The position numbers and the translations under genes were made by a program. Below, in pieces: positions 1-10,015 of a stretch of 64,000 nt of DNA; position 1 is the first letter of the stretch, and every line of letters begins with the position of its first letter. The stretch lies in contig OX465589.1 of the NCBI GenBank assembly GCA_950022655.1, forward strand, positions 32,279,970 through 32,343,969, read 5' to 3'. The stretch comes from Alentia gelatinosa (taxonomy: Eukaryota; Annelida; Polychaeta; Phyllodocida; Polynoidae). The notes beneath the pieces were generated by a model that saw only the letters and a program-made list of their open reading frames with translations, did not search any database and was not told the origin of the DNA.

Positions 1-1224
1 ATCATAGCCCAAGACATCTGAGGATGATGCGTACCAAATGCGGAAATTCACTTCCCGTTGGAATATGGCCATGAAACTTTAACACCAGTTAGGGACACAT
101 ATAACCTACGATCACCTAAAATATGAAGAAAATCGGCCGCTTGGATCTAACGACATTCACGTTTGAATATGGTTGTATCAAATGCTGCTCTGGTGGCCAG
201 TGTACTGACGCTGGGTGACTATGATAAGAACTAACGTTTTAATTGACAGGTCCTGCCACCTGGTGTATTATGTGAAACCAGGTTCCTCACTACATTCATA
301 ACGCCCTTAACATGCCCTCTTCCTGTCAGACTCAGTGGTCTAGAGGTAGTGTCAGCAAGGGAAACCTATGGTTGAGAGTTCAATCCCCTTCCATGCAGAG
401 CGGGTTTTTTTTCAAGAGTCATGGGTGAGACAGTTAGGCTGGGTGAGACAGACTCAGGCAGAGTGAGACAGACTCAGGCAGGGTGAGACAGACTCGGGAA
501 GGGTGAGTTGAGACAGACTCAGGCAGGGTGAGACAGACTCTGGCAGGATGATGAGAGACAGACTCAGGCAGGGTATAAAAGACACGGGCAGGGCGAGATA
601 GGCTTGGGCAGGGTGATGAGAAACAGACTTGGACAATGTGAGACAGACATGGGCAGGATAATGTGAGACAAACTGGGGCAGGGTGAGACAGAGTCAGGCA
701 GGGTGAGACAGACTCAGGAAGGGTGAGGTGAGACAGAGTCAGGCAGGGTGAGACAGACTTGGGCAGGGTGATGAGAGACAGACTCAGGCAGGGTATGACA
801 GACTTGGGTAGAGCGACATAGACTTGAGCAGAGTGATGAGAGACAGACTGGGGCAGGGTGAGACAGACTCACACAGGATGAGACAGACTCAGACAGGGTG
901 AGACAGACTCGGGCAGGGTTAGGTAATACAGACTCAGGCAGGGTGAAACAGACTCGGTCAGGGTGAAGGGAGACAGACAGAGGGAGGGTATAACAGACAT
1001 GGGCAGTTTCAGGTTAGACAGACTAGGGTAGGTCGAGACAGACTGGGGCAGGGTAAGTTGAGACAGACTGGGACAGGGTGAGAAAGACATGGGCAGGATA
1101 ATGAGAGACAGGCTGGGGCAGGGTTAGACAGAGTCAGGCAGGGTGAGACAGACTCGGGAAGGGTGAGACAATCTCGGGCAGGGTGATGAGAGACAGACTC
1201 AGGGAGGGTATGACAGACTCGGGC
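1..1224 (+). repeat. Unit 0, left-truncated
   Basis: The window opens inside monomer B (1-203). The linker has the tRNA-like segment at 325-400 and T8 at 405-412, and the minisatellite is 422-1224. Its minisatellite carries the rare GACAGGCTGG variant near 1106, shared with units 2, 18 and 33. Confidence 0.95.
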
Positions 1225-2981
1225 AGGCCTACTTAATTGGTCGCTAGTTTATGCAGCGACCTTGATATTGACTGCACTTGTTACTGATAGATTGGCCATC
1301 AACCCCTGTCTGTGCTGAGCTCCTCACTCTCAGTCGGATAGATTGACGTGCCGTACCGTACGCAGAATTTAACTCAGTCGCCCAAATTATCATAGCCCAA
1401 GACATCTAAGGATGATACGTACCAAATGCGGATATTCACTTCCAGTTAGAATTCAGCCATGAGACTTTAACACCAGTTAGGGACACATATAACCTACGAT
1501 CACCTAAAATATGAAGAAAATCGGCCAATTAGATCTAACGATATTCGTGTTTGAATCTGGTTGTATCAAATGCTGCTCTGGTGGCCAGTGTAGGCCTACT
1601 TAATTGGTCGCTAGTTTATGCAGCGACCTTGATATTGACTGCACTTGTTACTGATAGATTGGCCATCAATCCCTGTCTGTGCTGAGCTCCTCACTCTCAG
1701 TCGGATAGATTGACGTGCCGTACCGTACGCAGAATTTAACTGACTGTCGTCCAAATTATCATAGCCCAAGACATCTGAGGATGATGCGTACCAAATGCGG
1801 AAATTCACTTCCCGTTGGAATATGGCCATGAAACTTTAACACCAGTTAGGGACACATATAACCTACGATCACCTAAAATATGAAGAAATTCGGCCGCTTG
1901 GATCTAACGACATTCACGTTTGAATATGGTTGTATCAAATGCTGCTCTGGTGGCCAGTGTACTGACGCTGGGTGACTATGATAAGAACTAACGTTTTAAT
2001 TGACAGGTCCTGCCACCTGGTGTATTATGTGAAACCAGGTTCCTCACTACATTCATAACGCCCTTAACATGCCCTCTTCCTGTCAGACTCAGTGGTCTAG
2101 AGGTAGTGTCAGCAAGGGAAACCTATGGTTGAGAGTTCAATCCCCTTCCATGCAGAGCGGGTTTTTTTTCAAGAGTCATGGGTGAGACAGTTAGGCTGGG
2201 TGAGACAGACTCAGGCAGAGTGAGACAGACTCAGGCAGGGTGAGACAGACTCGGGAAGGGTGAGTTGAGACAGACTCAGGCAGGGTGAGACAGACTCTGG
2301 CAGGATGATGAGAGACAGACTCAGGCAGGGTATAAAAGACACGGGCAGGGCGAGATAGGCTTGGGCAGGGTGATGAGAAACAGACTTGGACAATGTGAGA
2401 CAGACATGGGCAGGATAATGTGAGACAAACTGGGGCAGGGTGAGACAGAGTCAGGCAGGGTGAGACAGACTCAGGAAGGGTGAGGTGAGACAGAGTCAGG
2501 CAGGGTGAGACAGACTTGGGCAGGGTGATGAGAGACAGACTCAGGCAGGGTATGACAGACTTGGGTAGAGCGACATAGACTTGAGCAGAGTGATGAGAGA
2601 CAGACTGGGGCAGGGTGAGACAGACTCACACAGGATGAGACAGACTCAGACAGGGTGAGACAGACTCGGGCAGGGTTAGGTAATACAGACTCAGGCAGGG
2701 TGAAACAGACTCGGTCAGGGTGAAGGGAGACAGACAGGGGGAGGGTATAACAGACATGGGCAGTTTCAGGTTAGACAGACTAGGGTAGGTCGAGACAGAC
2801 TGGGGCAGGGTAAGTTGAGACAGACTGGGACAGGGTGAGAAAGACATGGGCAGGATAATGAGAGACAGACTGGGGCAGGGTTAGACAGAGTCAGGCAGGG
2901 TGAGACAGACTCGGGAAGGGTGAGACAATCTCGGGCAGGGTGATGAGAGACAGACTCAGGGAGGGTATGACAGACTCGGGC
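1225..2981 (+). repeat. Unit 1 (1,757 bp)
   Basis: Monomer A 1225-1591 has the CT deletion (CTCAGTCGCC near 1373). Monomer B 1592-1960 carries the A-type block GACGTGCCGTACCGTACG plus the AATCCCTG and GAAATTCGG variants. The tRNA-like segment is 2082-2157 and the minisatellite 2179-2981. From B onward it pairs with unit 17. Confidence 0.95.
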
Positions 2982-3350
2982 AGGCCTACTTAATTGGTCG
3001 CTAGTTTATGCAGCGACCTTGAAATTGACTGCAATTGTTACTGATAGATTGGCCATCAACCCCTGTCTGTGCTGAGCTCCTCACTCTCAGTCGGATAGAT
3101 TGACGTGCCGTACCGTACGCAGAATTTAACTCACTGTCGCCCAAATTATCATAGCCCAAGACATCTAAGGATGATACGTACCAAATGCGGATATTCACTT
3201 CCAGTTAGAATTCAGCCATGAGACTTTAACACCAGTTAGGGACACATATAACCTACGATCACCTAAAATATGAAGAAAATCGGCCAATTAGATCTAACGA
3301 TATTCGTGTTTGAATCTGGTTGTAACAAATGCTGCTCTTGTGGCCAGTGT
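2982..3350 (+). repeat. Monomer A (reference copy, unit 2)
   Basis: This is the first of two tandem monomers of about 369 bp at the start of each unit. It runs from AGGCCT to a GGTGGCCAGTGT end, directly followed by the AGGCCT of monomer B. A-type marks are GGATAGATTGACGTGCC followed by GTACCGTACG, CTAAGGATGATAC, CCAGTTAGAATTC and GGCCAATTAGATC. It is 367 bp in units 1, 3, 10, 19, 26 and 34, which lack CT in CTCACTGTCG. I recognise no known satellite family and no coding content. Confidence 0.9.
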
Positions 3351-3719
3351 AGGCCTACTTAATTGGTCGCTAGTTTATGCAGCGACCTTGATATTGACTG
3401 CACTTGTTACTGATAGATTGGCCATCAACCCCTGTCTGTGCTGAGCTCCTCACTCTCAGTCGAATAGATTGATGGGCCTTACCTTACGCAGAATTTAACT
3501 GACTGTCGTCCAAATTATCATAGCCCAAGACATCTGAGGATGATGCGTACCAAATGCGGAAATTCACTTCCCGTTGGAATATGGCCATGAAACTTTAACA
3601 CCAGTTAGGGACACATATAACCTACGATCACCTAAAATATGAAGAAAATCGGCCGCTTGGATCTAACGACATTCACGTTTGAATATGGTTGTATCAAATG
3701 CTGCTCTGGTGGCCAGTGT
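3351..3719 (+). repeat. Monomer B (reference copy, unit 2)
   Basis: This is the second monomer, clearly homologous to A along its whole length (by eye roughly 90-95% identical). B-type marks are GAATAGATTGATGGGCC followed by TTACCTTACG, CTGAGGATGATGC, CCCGTTGGAATATG and GGCCGCTTGGATC. In ten units the first of these blocks is A-type instead. It ends in the same GGTGGCCAGTGT as A, after which the sequence enters the linker. Confidence 0.9.
3365..3387 (+). repeat. Perfect 7-bp inverted repeat at monomer start
   Basis: GGTCGCT and AGCGACC are perfect reverse complements separated by nine bases. The same arrangement lies 15-37 bases into the A and B monomers, for example 2996-3018 in monomer A of this unit, so there are about 70 copies in the window. 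It could form a small cruciform or RNA hairpin, or be a dimeric protein site. No function is demonstrated. Confidence 0.8.
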
Positions 3720-3762
3720 ACTGACGCTGGGTGACTATGATAAGAACTAACGTTTTAATTGA

Positions 3763-3799
3763 CAGGTCCTGCCACCTGGTGTATTATGTGAAACCAGGT
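3763..3799 (+). repeat. Nested hairpin pair in the linker
   Basis: ACCTGGT (3774-3780) is the exact reverse complement of ACCAGGT (3793-3799), with a 12-base loop. The left part of that arm can instead pair with an upstream CAGGT (3763-3767), so two mutually exclusive stems are possible. The same sequence recurs in each unit and overlaps the CTCF-like match. Confidence 0.55.
3769..3782 (-). promoter_or_regulatory. CTCF-like motif (one per unit)
   Basis: On the minus strand this reads ACACCAGGTGGCAG. Against the commonly used CTCF core (CCASYAGRKGGCRS) it matches 13 of 14 positions, failing only at the first base. The motif sits about 788 bases into each standard unit, and I see the same CTGCCACCTGGTGT on the plus strand in the other units. 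CTCF is conserved in bilaterian animals. The site also contains an E-box (CACCTG), so a bHLH or zinc-finger repressor site is an alternative. The match is by eye only. Confidence 0.45.
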
Positions 3800-3840
3800 T
3801 CCTCACTACATTCATAACGCCCTTAACATGCCCTCTTCCT

Positions 3841-3916
3841 GTCAGACTCAGTGGTCTAGAGGTAGTGTCAGCAAGGGAAACCTATGGTTGAGAGTTCAAT
3901 CCCCTTCCATGCAGAG
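3841..3916 (+). other. tRNA-like segment with Pol III A and B boxes (one per unit)
   Basis: TGGTCTAGAGG (3852-3862) fits the Pol III A-box pattern TRGYNNANNNG. AGTTCAATCCC (3893-3903) fits the B-box pattern except for A in place of the first G. The spacing of about 30 bases is that of a tRNA. A short D-arm is visible: CTC 3847-3849 pairs with GAG 3859-3861. A T-arm has a TTCAATC loop but a mismatched stem, and the acceptor and anticodon arms do not pair well. I therefore call it a degenerate tRNA or a tRNA-derived SINE head rather than a working tRNA gene. It recurs in all 37 units, counting the two partial ones, and its position is given in each unit entry. Confidence 0.6.
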
Positions 3917-3920
3917 CGGG

Positions 3921-3928
3921 TTTTTTTT
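3921..3928 (+). terminator. T8 run, candidate Pol III terminator
   Basis: Eight T residues follow the tRNA-like segment by four bases. A run of four or more T on the coding strand is the usual RNA polymerase III stop signal. The run is T8 in most units, T9 in units 3, 4, 5, 9, 19, 20, 21 and 25 through a G-to-T change at its left edge, and T10 in unit 35. It would give a transcript of about 80-90 nt, if one is made. Confidence 0.45.
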
Positions 3929-3937
3929 CAAGAGTCA

Positions 3938-4740
3938 TGGGTGAGACAGTTAGGCTGGGTGAGACAGACTCAGGCAGAGTGAGACAGACTCAGGCAGGGT
4001 GAGACAGACTCGGGAAGGGTGAGTTGAGACAGACTCAGGCAGGGTGAGACAGACTCTGGCAGGATGATGAGAGACAGACTCAGGCAGGGTATAAAAGACA
4101 CGGGCAGGGCGAGATAGGCTTGGGCAGGGTGATGAGAAACAGACTTGGACAATGTGAGACAGACATGGGCAGGATAATGTGAGACAAACTGGGGCAGGGT
4201 GAGACAGAGTCAGGCAGGGTGAGACAGACTCAGGAAGGGTGAGGTGAGACAGAGTCAGGCAGGGTGAGACAGACTTGGGCAGGGTGATGAGAGACAGACT
4301 CAGGCAGGGTATGACAGACTTGGGTAGAGCGACATAGACTTGAGCAGAGTGATGAGAGACAGACTGGGGCAGGGTGAGACAGACTCACACAGGATGAGAC
4401 AGACTCAGACAGGGTGAGACAGACTCGGGCAGGGTTAGGTAATACAGACTCAGGCAGGGTGAAACAGACTCGGTCAGGGTGAAGGGAGACAGACAGAGGG
4501 AGGGTATAACAGACATGGGCAGTTTCAGGTTAGACAGACTAGGGTAGGTCGAGACAGACTGGGGCAGGGTAAGTTGAGACAGACTGGGACAGGGTGAGAA
4601 AGACATGGGCAGGATAATGAGAGACAGGCTGGGGCAGGGTTAGACAGAGTCAGGCAGGGTGAGACAGACTCGGGAAGGGTGAGACAATCTCGGGCAGGGT
4701 GATGAGAGACAGACTCAGGGAGGGTATGACAGACTCGGGC
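3938..4740 (+). repeat. 20-bp minisatellite block (reference copy, unit 2)
   Basis: About 800 bp of tandem 20-bp words with core GACAGACTCAGGCAGGGTGA and many fixed variants (CTCGGGAAGGG, CTTGGGCAGGG, CTGGGGCAGGG, ATGGGCAGGAT), plus a few longer spacers (GTGATGAGAGACAG, GGTGAGTTGAGAC). The plus strand is strongly purine-rich. The variants occur in the same order in every unit. On the minus strand the word reads open as a Ser/Leu/Pro-rich periodic peptide, which is a by-product of the 20-bp period and no evidence of a gene. Confidence 0.95.
4090..4097 (+). promoter_or_regulatory. TATAAAAG match inside the minisatellite
   Basis: A perfect TATA-box consensus stands about 1,109 bases into each standard unit (574-581 in unit 0). 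It arose as a variant of the GGGTATGACAG minisatellite word. There is no initiator or gene downstream that I can identify, so it may well be fortuitous. In unit 32 it is TTTAAAAG. Confidence 0.2.
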
Positions 4741-6497
4741 AGGCCTACTTAATTGGTCGCTAGTTTATGCAGCGACCTTGATATTGACTGCACTTGTTAC
4801 TGATAGATTGGCCATCAACCCCTGTCTGTGCTGAGCTCCTCACTCTCAGTCGGATAGATTGACGTGCCGTACCGTACGCAGAATTTAACTCAGTCGCCCA
4901 AATTATCATAGCCCAAGACATCTAAGGATGATACGTACCAAATGCGGATATTCACTTCCAGTTAGAATTCAGCCATGAGACTTTAACACCAGTTAGGGAC
5001 ACATATAACCTACGATCACCTAAAATATGAAGAAAATCGGCCAATTAGATCTAACGATATTCGTGTTTGAATCTGGTTGTATCAAATGCTGCTCTGGTGG
5101 CCAGTGTAGGCCTACTTAATTGGTCGCTAGTTTATGCAGCGACCTTGATATTGACTGCACTTGTTACTGATAGATTGGCCATCAACCCCTGTCTGTGCTG
5201 AGCTCCTCACTCTCAGTCGAATAGATTGATGGGCCTTACCTTACGCAGAATTTAACTGACTGTCGTCCAAATTATCATAGCCCAAGACATCTGAGGATGA
5301 TGCGTACCAAATGCGGAAATTCACTTCCCGTTGGAATATGGCCATGAAACTTTAACACTAGTTAGGGACACATATAACCTACGATCACCTAAAATATGAA
5401 GAAAATCGGCCGCGTGGATCTAACGACATTCACGTTTGAATATGGTTGTATCAAATGCTGCTCTGGTGGCCAGTGTACTGACGCTGGGTGACTATGATAA
5501 GAACTAACGTTTTAATTGACAGGTCCTGCCACCTGGTGTATTATGTGAAACCAGGTTCCTCACTACATTCATAACGCCCTTAACATGCCCTCTTCCTGTC
5601 AGACTCAGTGGTCTAGAGGTAGTGTCAGCAAGGGAAACCTATGGTTGAGAGTTCAATCCCCTTCCATGCAGAGCGGTTTTTTTTTCAAGAGTCATGGGTG
5701 AGACAGTTAGGCTGGGTGAGACAGACTCAGGCAGAGTGAGACAGACTCAGGCAGGGTGAGACAGACTCGGGAAGGGTGAGTTGAGACAGACTCAGGCAGG
5801 GTGAGACAGACTCTGGCAGGATGATGAGAGACAGACTCAGGCAGGGTATAAAAGACACGGGCAGGGCGAGATAGGCTTGGGCAGGGTGATGAGAAACAGA
5901 CTTGGACAATGTGAGACAGACATGGGCAGGATAATGTGAGACAAACTGGGGCAGGGTGAGACAGAGTCAGGCAGGGTGAGACAGACTCAGGAAGGGTGAG
6001 GTGAGACAGAGTCAGGCAGGGTGAGACAGACTTGGGCAGGGTGATGAGAGACAGACTCAGGCAGGGTATGACAGACTTGGGTAGAGCGACATAGACTTGA
6101 GCAGAGTGATGAGAGACAGACTGGGGCAGGGTGAGACAGACTCACACAGGATGAGACAGACTCAGACAGGGTGAGACAGACTCGGGCAGGGTTAGGTAAT
6201 ACAGACTCAGGCAGGGTGAAACAGACTCGGTCAGGGTGAAGGGAGACAGACAGAGGGAGGGTATAACAGACATGGGCAGTTTCAGGTTAGACAGACTAGG
6301 GTAGGTCGAGACAGACTGGGGCAGGGTAAGTTGAGACAGACTGGGACAGGGTGAGAAAGACATGGGCAGGATAATGAGAGACAGACTGGGGCAGGGTTAG
6401 ACAGAGTCAGGCAGGGTGAGACAGACTCGGGAAGGGTGAGACAATCTCGGGCAGGGTGATGAGAGACAGACTCAGGGAGGGTATGACAGACTCGGGC
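4741..6497 (+). repeat. Unit 3 (1,757 bp)
   Basis: Monomer A 4741-5107 has the CT deletion. Monomer B 5108-5476 has the private pair CACTAGTTAG and GCCGCGTGG, shared only with units 19 and 34. The tRNA-like segment is 5598-5673, followed by a T9 run. Minisatellite 5695-6497. Confidence 0.95.
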
Positions 6498-8256
6498 AGG
6501 CCTACTTAATTGGTCGCTAGTTTATGCAGCGACCTTGATATTGACTGCACTTGTTACTGATAGATTGGCCATCAACCCCTGTCTGTGCTGAGCTCCTCAC
6601 TTTCAGTCGGATAGATTGACGTGCCGTACCGTACGCAGAATTTAACTCACTGTCGCCCAAATTATCATAGCCCAAGACATCTAAGGATGATACGTACCAA
6701 ATGCGGATATTCACTTCCAGTTAGAATTCAGCCATGAGACTTTAACACCAGTTAGGGACACATATAACCTACGATCACCTAAAATATGAAGAAAATCGGC
6801 CAATTAGATCTAACGATATTCGTGTTTGAATCTGGTTGTATCAAATGCTGCTCTGGTGGCCAGTGTAGGCCTACTTAATTGGTCGCTAGTTTATGCAGCG
6901 ACCTTGATATTGACTGCACTTGTTACTGATAGATTGGCCATCAACCCCTGTCTGTGCTGAGCTCCTCACTCTCAGTCGGATAGATTGACGTGCCGTACCG
7001 TACGCAGAATTTAACTGACTGTCGTCCAAATTATCATAGCCCAAGACATCTGAGGATGATGCGTACCAAATGCGGAAATTCACTTCCCGTTGGAATATGG
7101 CCATGAAACTTTAACACCAGTTAGGGACACATATAACCTACGATCACCTAAAATATGAAGAAAATCGGCCGCTTGGATCTAACGACATTCACGTTTGAAT
7201 ATGGTTGTATCAAATGCTGCTCTGGTGGCCAGTGTACTGACGCTGGGTGACTATGATAAGAACTAACGTTTTAATTGACAGGTCCTGCCACCTGGTGTAT
7301 TATGTGAAACCAGGTTCCTCACTACATTCATAACGCCCTTAACATGCCCTCTTCCTGTCAGACTCAGTGGTCTAGAGGTAGTGTCAGCAAGGGAAACCTA
7401 TGGTTGAGAGTTCAATCCCCTTCCATGCAGAGCGGTTTTTTTTTCAAGAGTCATGGGTGAGACAGTTAGGCTGGGTGAGACAGACTCAGGCAGAGTGAGA
7501 CAGACTCAGGCAGGGTGAGACAGACTCGAGAAGAGTGAGTTGAGACAGACTCAGGCAGGGTGAGACAGACTCTGGCAGGATGATGAGAGACAGACTCAGG
7601 CAGGGTATAAAAGACACGGGCAGGGCGAGATAGGCTTGGGCAGGGTGATGAGAAACAGACTTGGACAATGTGAGACAGACATGGGCAGGATAATGTGAGA
7701 CAAACTGGGGCAGGGTGAGACAGAGTCAGGCAGGGTGAGACAGACTCAGGAAGGGTGAGGTGAGACAGAGTCAGGCAGGGTGAGACAGACTTGGGCAGGG
7801 TGATGAGAGACAGACTCAGGCAGGGTATGACAGACTTGGGTAGAGCGACATAGACTTGAGCAGAGTGATGAGAGACAGACTGGGGCAGGGTGAGACAGAC
7901 TCACACAGGATGAGACAGACTCAGACAGGGTGAGACAGACTCGGGCAGGGTTAGGTAATACAGACTCAGGCAGGGTGAAACAGACTCGGTCAGGGTGAAG
8001 GGAGACAGACAGAGGGAGGGTATAACAGACATGGGCAGTTTCAGGTTAGACAGACTAGGGTAGGTCGAGACAGACTGGGGCAGGGTAAGTTGAGACAGAC
8101 TGGGACAGGGTGAGAAAGACATGGGCAGGATAATGAGAGACAGACTGGGGCAGGGTTAGACAGAGTCAGGCAGGGTGAGACAGACTCGGGAAGGGTGAGA
8201 CAATCTCGGGCAGGGTGATGAGAGACAGACTCAGGGAGGGTATGACAGACTCGGGC
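6498..8256 (+). repeat. Unit 4 (1,759 bp)
   Basis: Monomer A 6498-6866 has CTTTCAG. Monomer B 6867-7235 carries the A-type block. tRNA-like segment 7357-7432 with T9. The minisatellite 7454-8256 has the CGAGAAGAGTG variant. It pairs with unit 20. Confidence 0.95.
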
Positions 8257-10015
8257 AGGCCTACTTAATTGGTCGCTAGTTTATGCAGCGACCTTGATAT
8301 TGACTGCACTTGTTACTGATAGATTGGCCATCAACCCCTGTCTGTGCTGAGCTCCTCACTCTCAGTCGGATAGATTGACGTGCCGTACCTTACGCAGAAT
8401 TTAACTCACTGTCGCCCAAATTATCATAGCCCAAGACATCTAAGGATGATACGTACCAAATGCGGATATTCACTTCCAGTTAGAATTCAGCCATGAGACT
8501 TTAACACCAGTTAGGGACACATATAACCTACGATCACCTAAAATATGAAGAAAATCGGCCAATTAGATCTAACGATATTCGTGTTTGAATCTGGTTGTAT
8601 CAAATGCTGCTCTGGTGGCCAGTGTAGGCCTACTTAATTGGTCGCTAGTTTATGCAGCGACCTTGATATTGACTGCACTTGTTACTGATAGATTGGCCAT
8701 CAACCCCTGTCTGTGCTGAGCTCCTCACTCTCAGTCGAATAGATTGATAGGCCTTACCTTACGCAGAATTTAACTGACTGTCGTCCAAATTATCATAGCC
8801 CAAGACATCTGAGGATGATGCGTACCAAATGCGGAAATTCACTTCCCGTTGGAATATGGCCATGAAACTTTAACACCAGTTAGGGACACATATAACCTAC
8901 GATCACCTAAAATATGAAGAAAATCGGCCGCTTGGATCTAACGACATTCACGTTTTAATATGGTTGTATCAAATGCTGCTGTGGTGGCCAGTGTACTGAC
9001 GCTGGGTGACTATGATAAGAACTAACGTTTTAATTGACAGGTCCTGCCACCTGGTGTATTATGTGAAACCAGGTTCCTCACTACATTCATAACGCCCTTA
9101 ACATGCCCTCTTCCTGTCAGACTCAGTGGTCTAGAGGTAGTGTCAGCAAGGGAAACCTATGGTTGAGAGTTCAATCCCCTTCCATGCAGAGCGGTTTTTT
9201 TTTCAAGAGTCATGGGTGAGACAGTTAGGCTGGGTGAGACAGACTCAGGCAGAGTGAGACAGACTCAGGCAGGGTGAGACAGACTCGGGAAGGGTGAGTT
9301 GAGACAGACTCAGGCAGGGTGAGACAGACTCTGGCAGGATGATGAGAGACAGACTCAGGCAGGGTATAAAAGACACGGGCAGGGCGAGATAGGCTTGGGC
9401 AGGGTGATGAGAAACAGACTTGGACAATGTGAGACAGACATGGGCAGGATAATGTGAGACAAACTGGGGCAGGGTGAGACAGAGTCAGGCAGGGTGAGAC
9501 AGACTCAGGAAGGGTGAGGTGAGACAGAGTCAGGCAGGGTGAGACAGACTTGGGCAGGGTGATGAGAGACAGACTCAGGCAGGGTATGACAGACTTGGGT
9601 AGAGCGACATAGACTTGAGCAGAGTGATGAGAGACAGACTGGGGCAGGGTGAGACAGACTCACACAGGATGAGACAGACTCAGACAGGGTGAGACAGACT
9701 CGGGCAGGGTTAGGTAATACAGACTCAGGCAGGGTGAAACAGACTCGGTCAGGGTGAAGGGAGACAGACAGAGGGAGGGTATAACAGACATGGGCAGTTT
9801 CAGGTTAGACAGACTAGGGTAGGTCGAGACAGACTGGGGCAGGGTAAGTTGAGACAGACTGGGACAGGGTGAGAAAGACATGGGCAGGATAATGAGAGAC
9901 AGACTGGGGCAGGGTTAGACAGAGTCAGGCAGGGTGAGACAGACTCGGGAAGGGTGAGACAATCTCGGGCAGGGTGATGAGAGACAGACTCAGGGAGGGT
10001 ATGACAGACTCGAAC
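8257..10015 (+). repeat. Unit 5 (1,759 bp)
   Basis: Monomer A 8257-8625 has a hybrid GTACCTTACG. Monomer B 8626-8994 has GATTGATAGG, CGTTTTAATATGG and CTGCTGTGG. tRNA-like segment 9116-9191 with T9. The minisatellite 9213-10015 ends CTCGAACAGG. It pairs with unit 21. Confidence 0.95.

Larger units (their letters stand above)
3720..3937 (+). other. Inter-monomer linker (reference copy, unit 2)
   Basis: About 218 bp between monomer B and the minisatellite, present once per unit. In order it holds CTGACGCTGGGTGACTATG, a nested hairpin region with a CTCF-like match (3763-3799), a spacer with ACATTCATAACGCCC, the tRNA-like segment (3841-3916), an eight-T run (3921-3928) and CAAGAGTCATGG leading into the minisatellite. 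This is the only part of the unit not obviously derived from a tandem repeat. Confidence 0.85.
2982..4740 (+). repeat. Unit 2 (1,759 bp)
   Basis: Monomer A 2982-3350 has TTGAAATTGACTGCAATTG and TGTAACAAA. Monomer B 3351-3719 is the common type, tRNA-like segment 3841-3916, minisatellite 3938-4740 with the GACAGGCTGG variant. It pairs with unit 18. I use it as the reference unit for the sub-features below. Confidence 0.95.

Noticed and set aside
454..636. Minus-strand open frames of 60, 73, 120 and 148 codons repeated in every unit, Ser/Leu/Pro-rich (SVSPCLSLS-type periodic peptide).
   Set aside because: They are direct translations of the 20-bp minisatellite, whose three-word (60-bp) period stays open in one strand. 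There is no start context, domain or codon-level constraint, and lengths change with any slip such as the 225-bp duplication.
422..1224. CRISPR-like array of short direct repeats.
   Set aside because: The 20-bp words abut one another without unique spacers, and no cas genes are present. This is a minisatellite.
1225..2981. rDNA intergenic spacer repeat.
   Set aside because: No rRNA sequence appears anywhere in 64 kb. The array continues without interruption, far beyond usual spacer repeat lengths.
3001..3198. Minus-strand open frames of 65 and 72 codons in monomers A and B (RIWYVSSLDVLGYDN-type).
   Set aside because: They lie inside the homologous noncoding monomers. Whether they appear depends on single variants and the 2-bp deletion that shifts the frame in six units. 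No known family is recognised.
3283..3287. CCAAT box in monomer A (GGCCAATTAG).
   Set aside because: A five-base match in AT-rich sequence, absent from the B monomer, with no gene downstream.
2982..3719. CENP-B box in the monomers (centromeric satellite).
   Set aside because: The TTCG-containing sites (ATTCGTGTTTG, ATTCGGCCGC) lack the A and CGGG of the essential pattern at the right spacing. A centromeric role cannot be supported or excluded from sequence alone.
3841..3916. Functional tRNA gene.
   Set aside because: Only the D-arm and T-loop are convincing. The acceptor stem pairs poorly, the T-stem has a mismatch and no clear anticodon arm is found, so I kept it as tRNA-like.
3982..4740. 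G-quadruplex array or immunoglobulin-switch-like repeat.
   Set aside because: GGG runs are isolated, with loops usually over 10 bases, and the switch words GAGCT/GGGGT do not dominate. Only the general G-rich asymmetry is retained as a finding.
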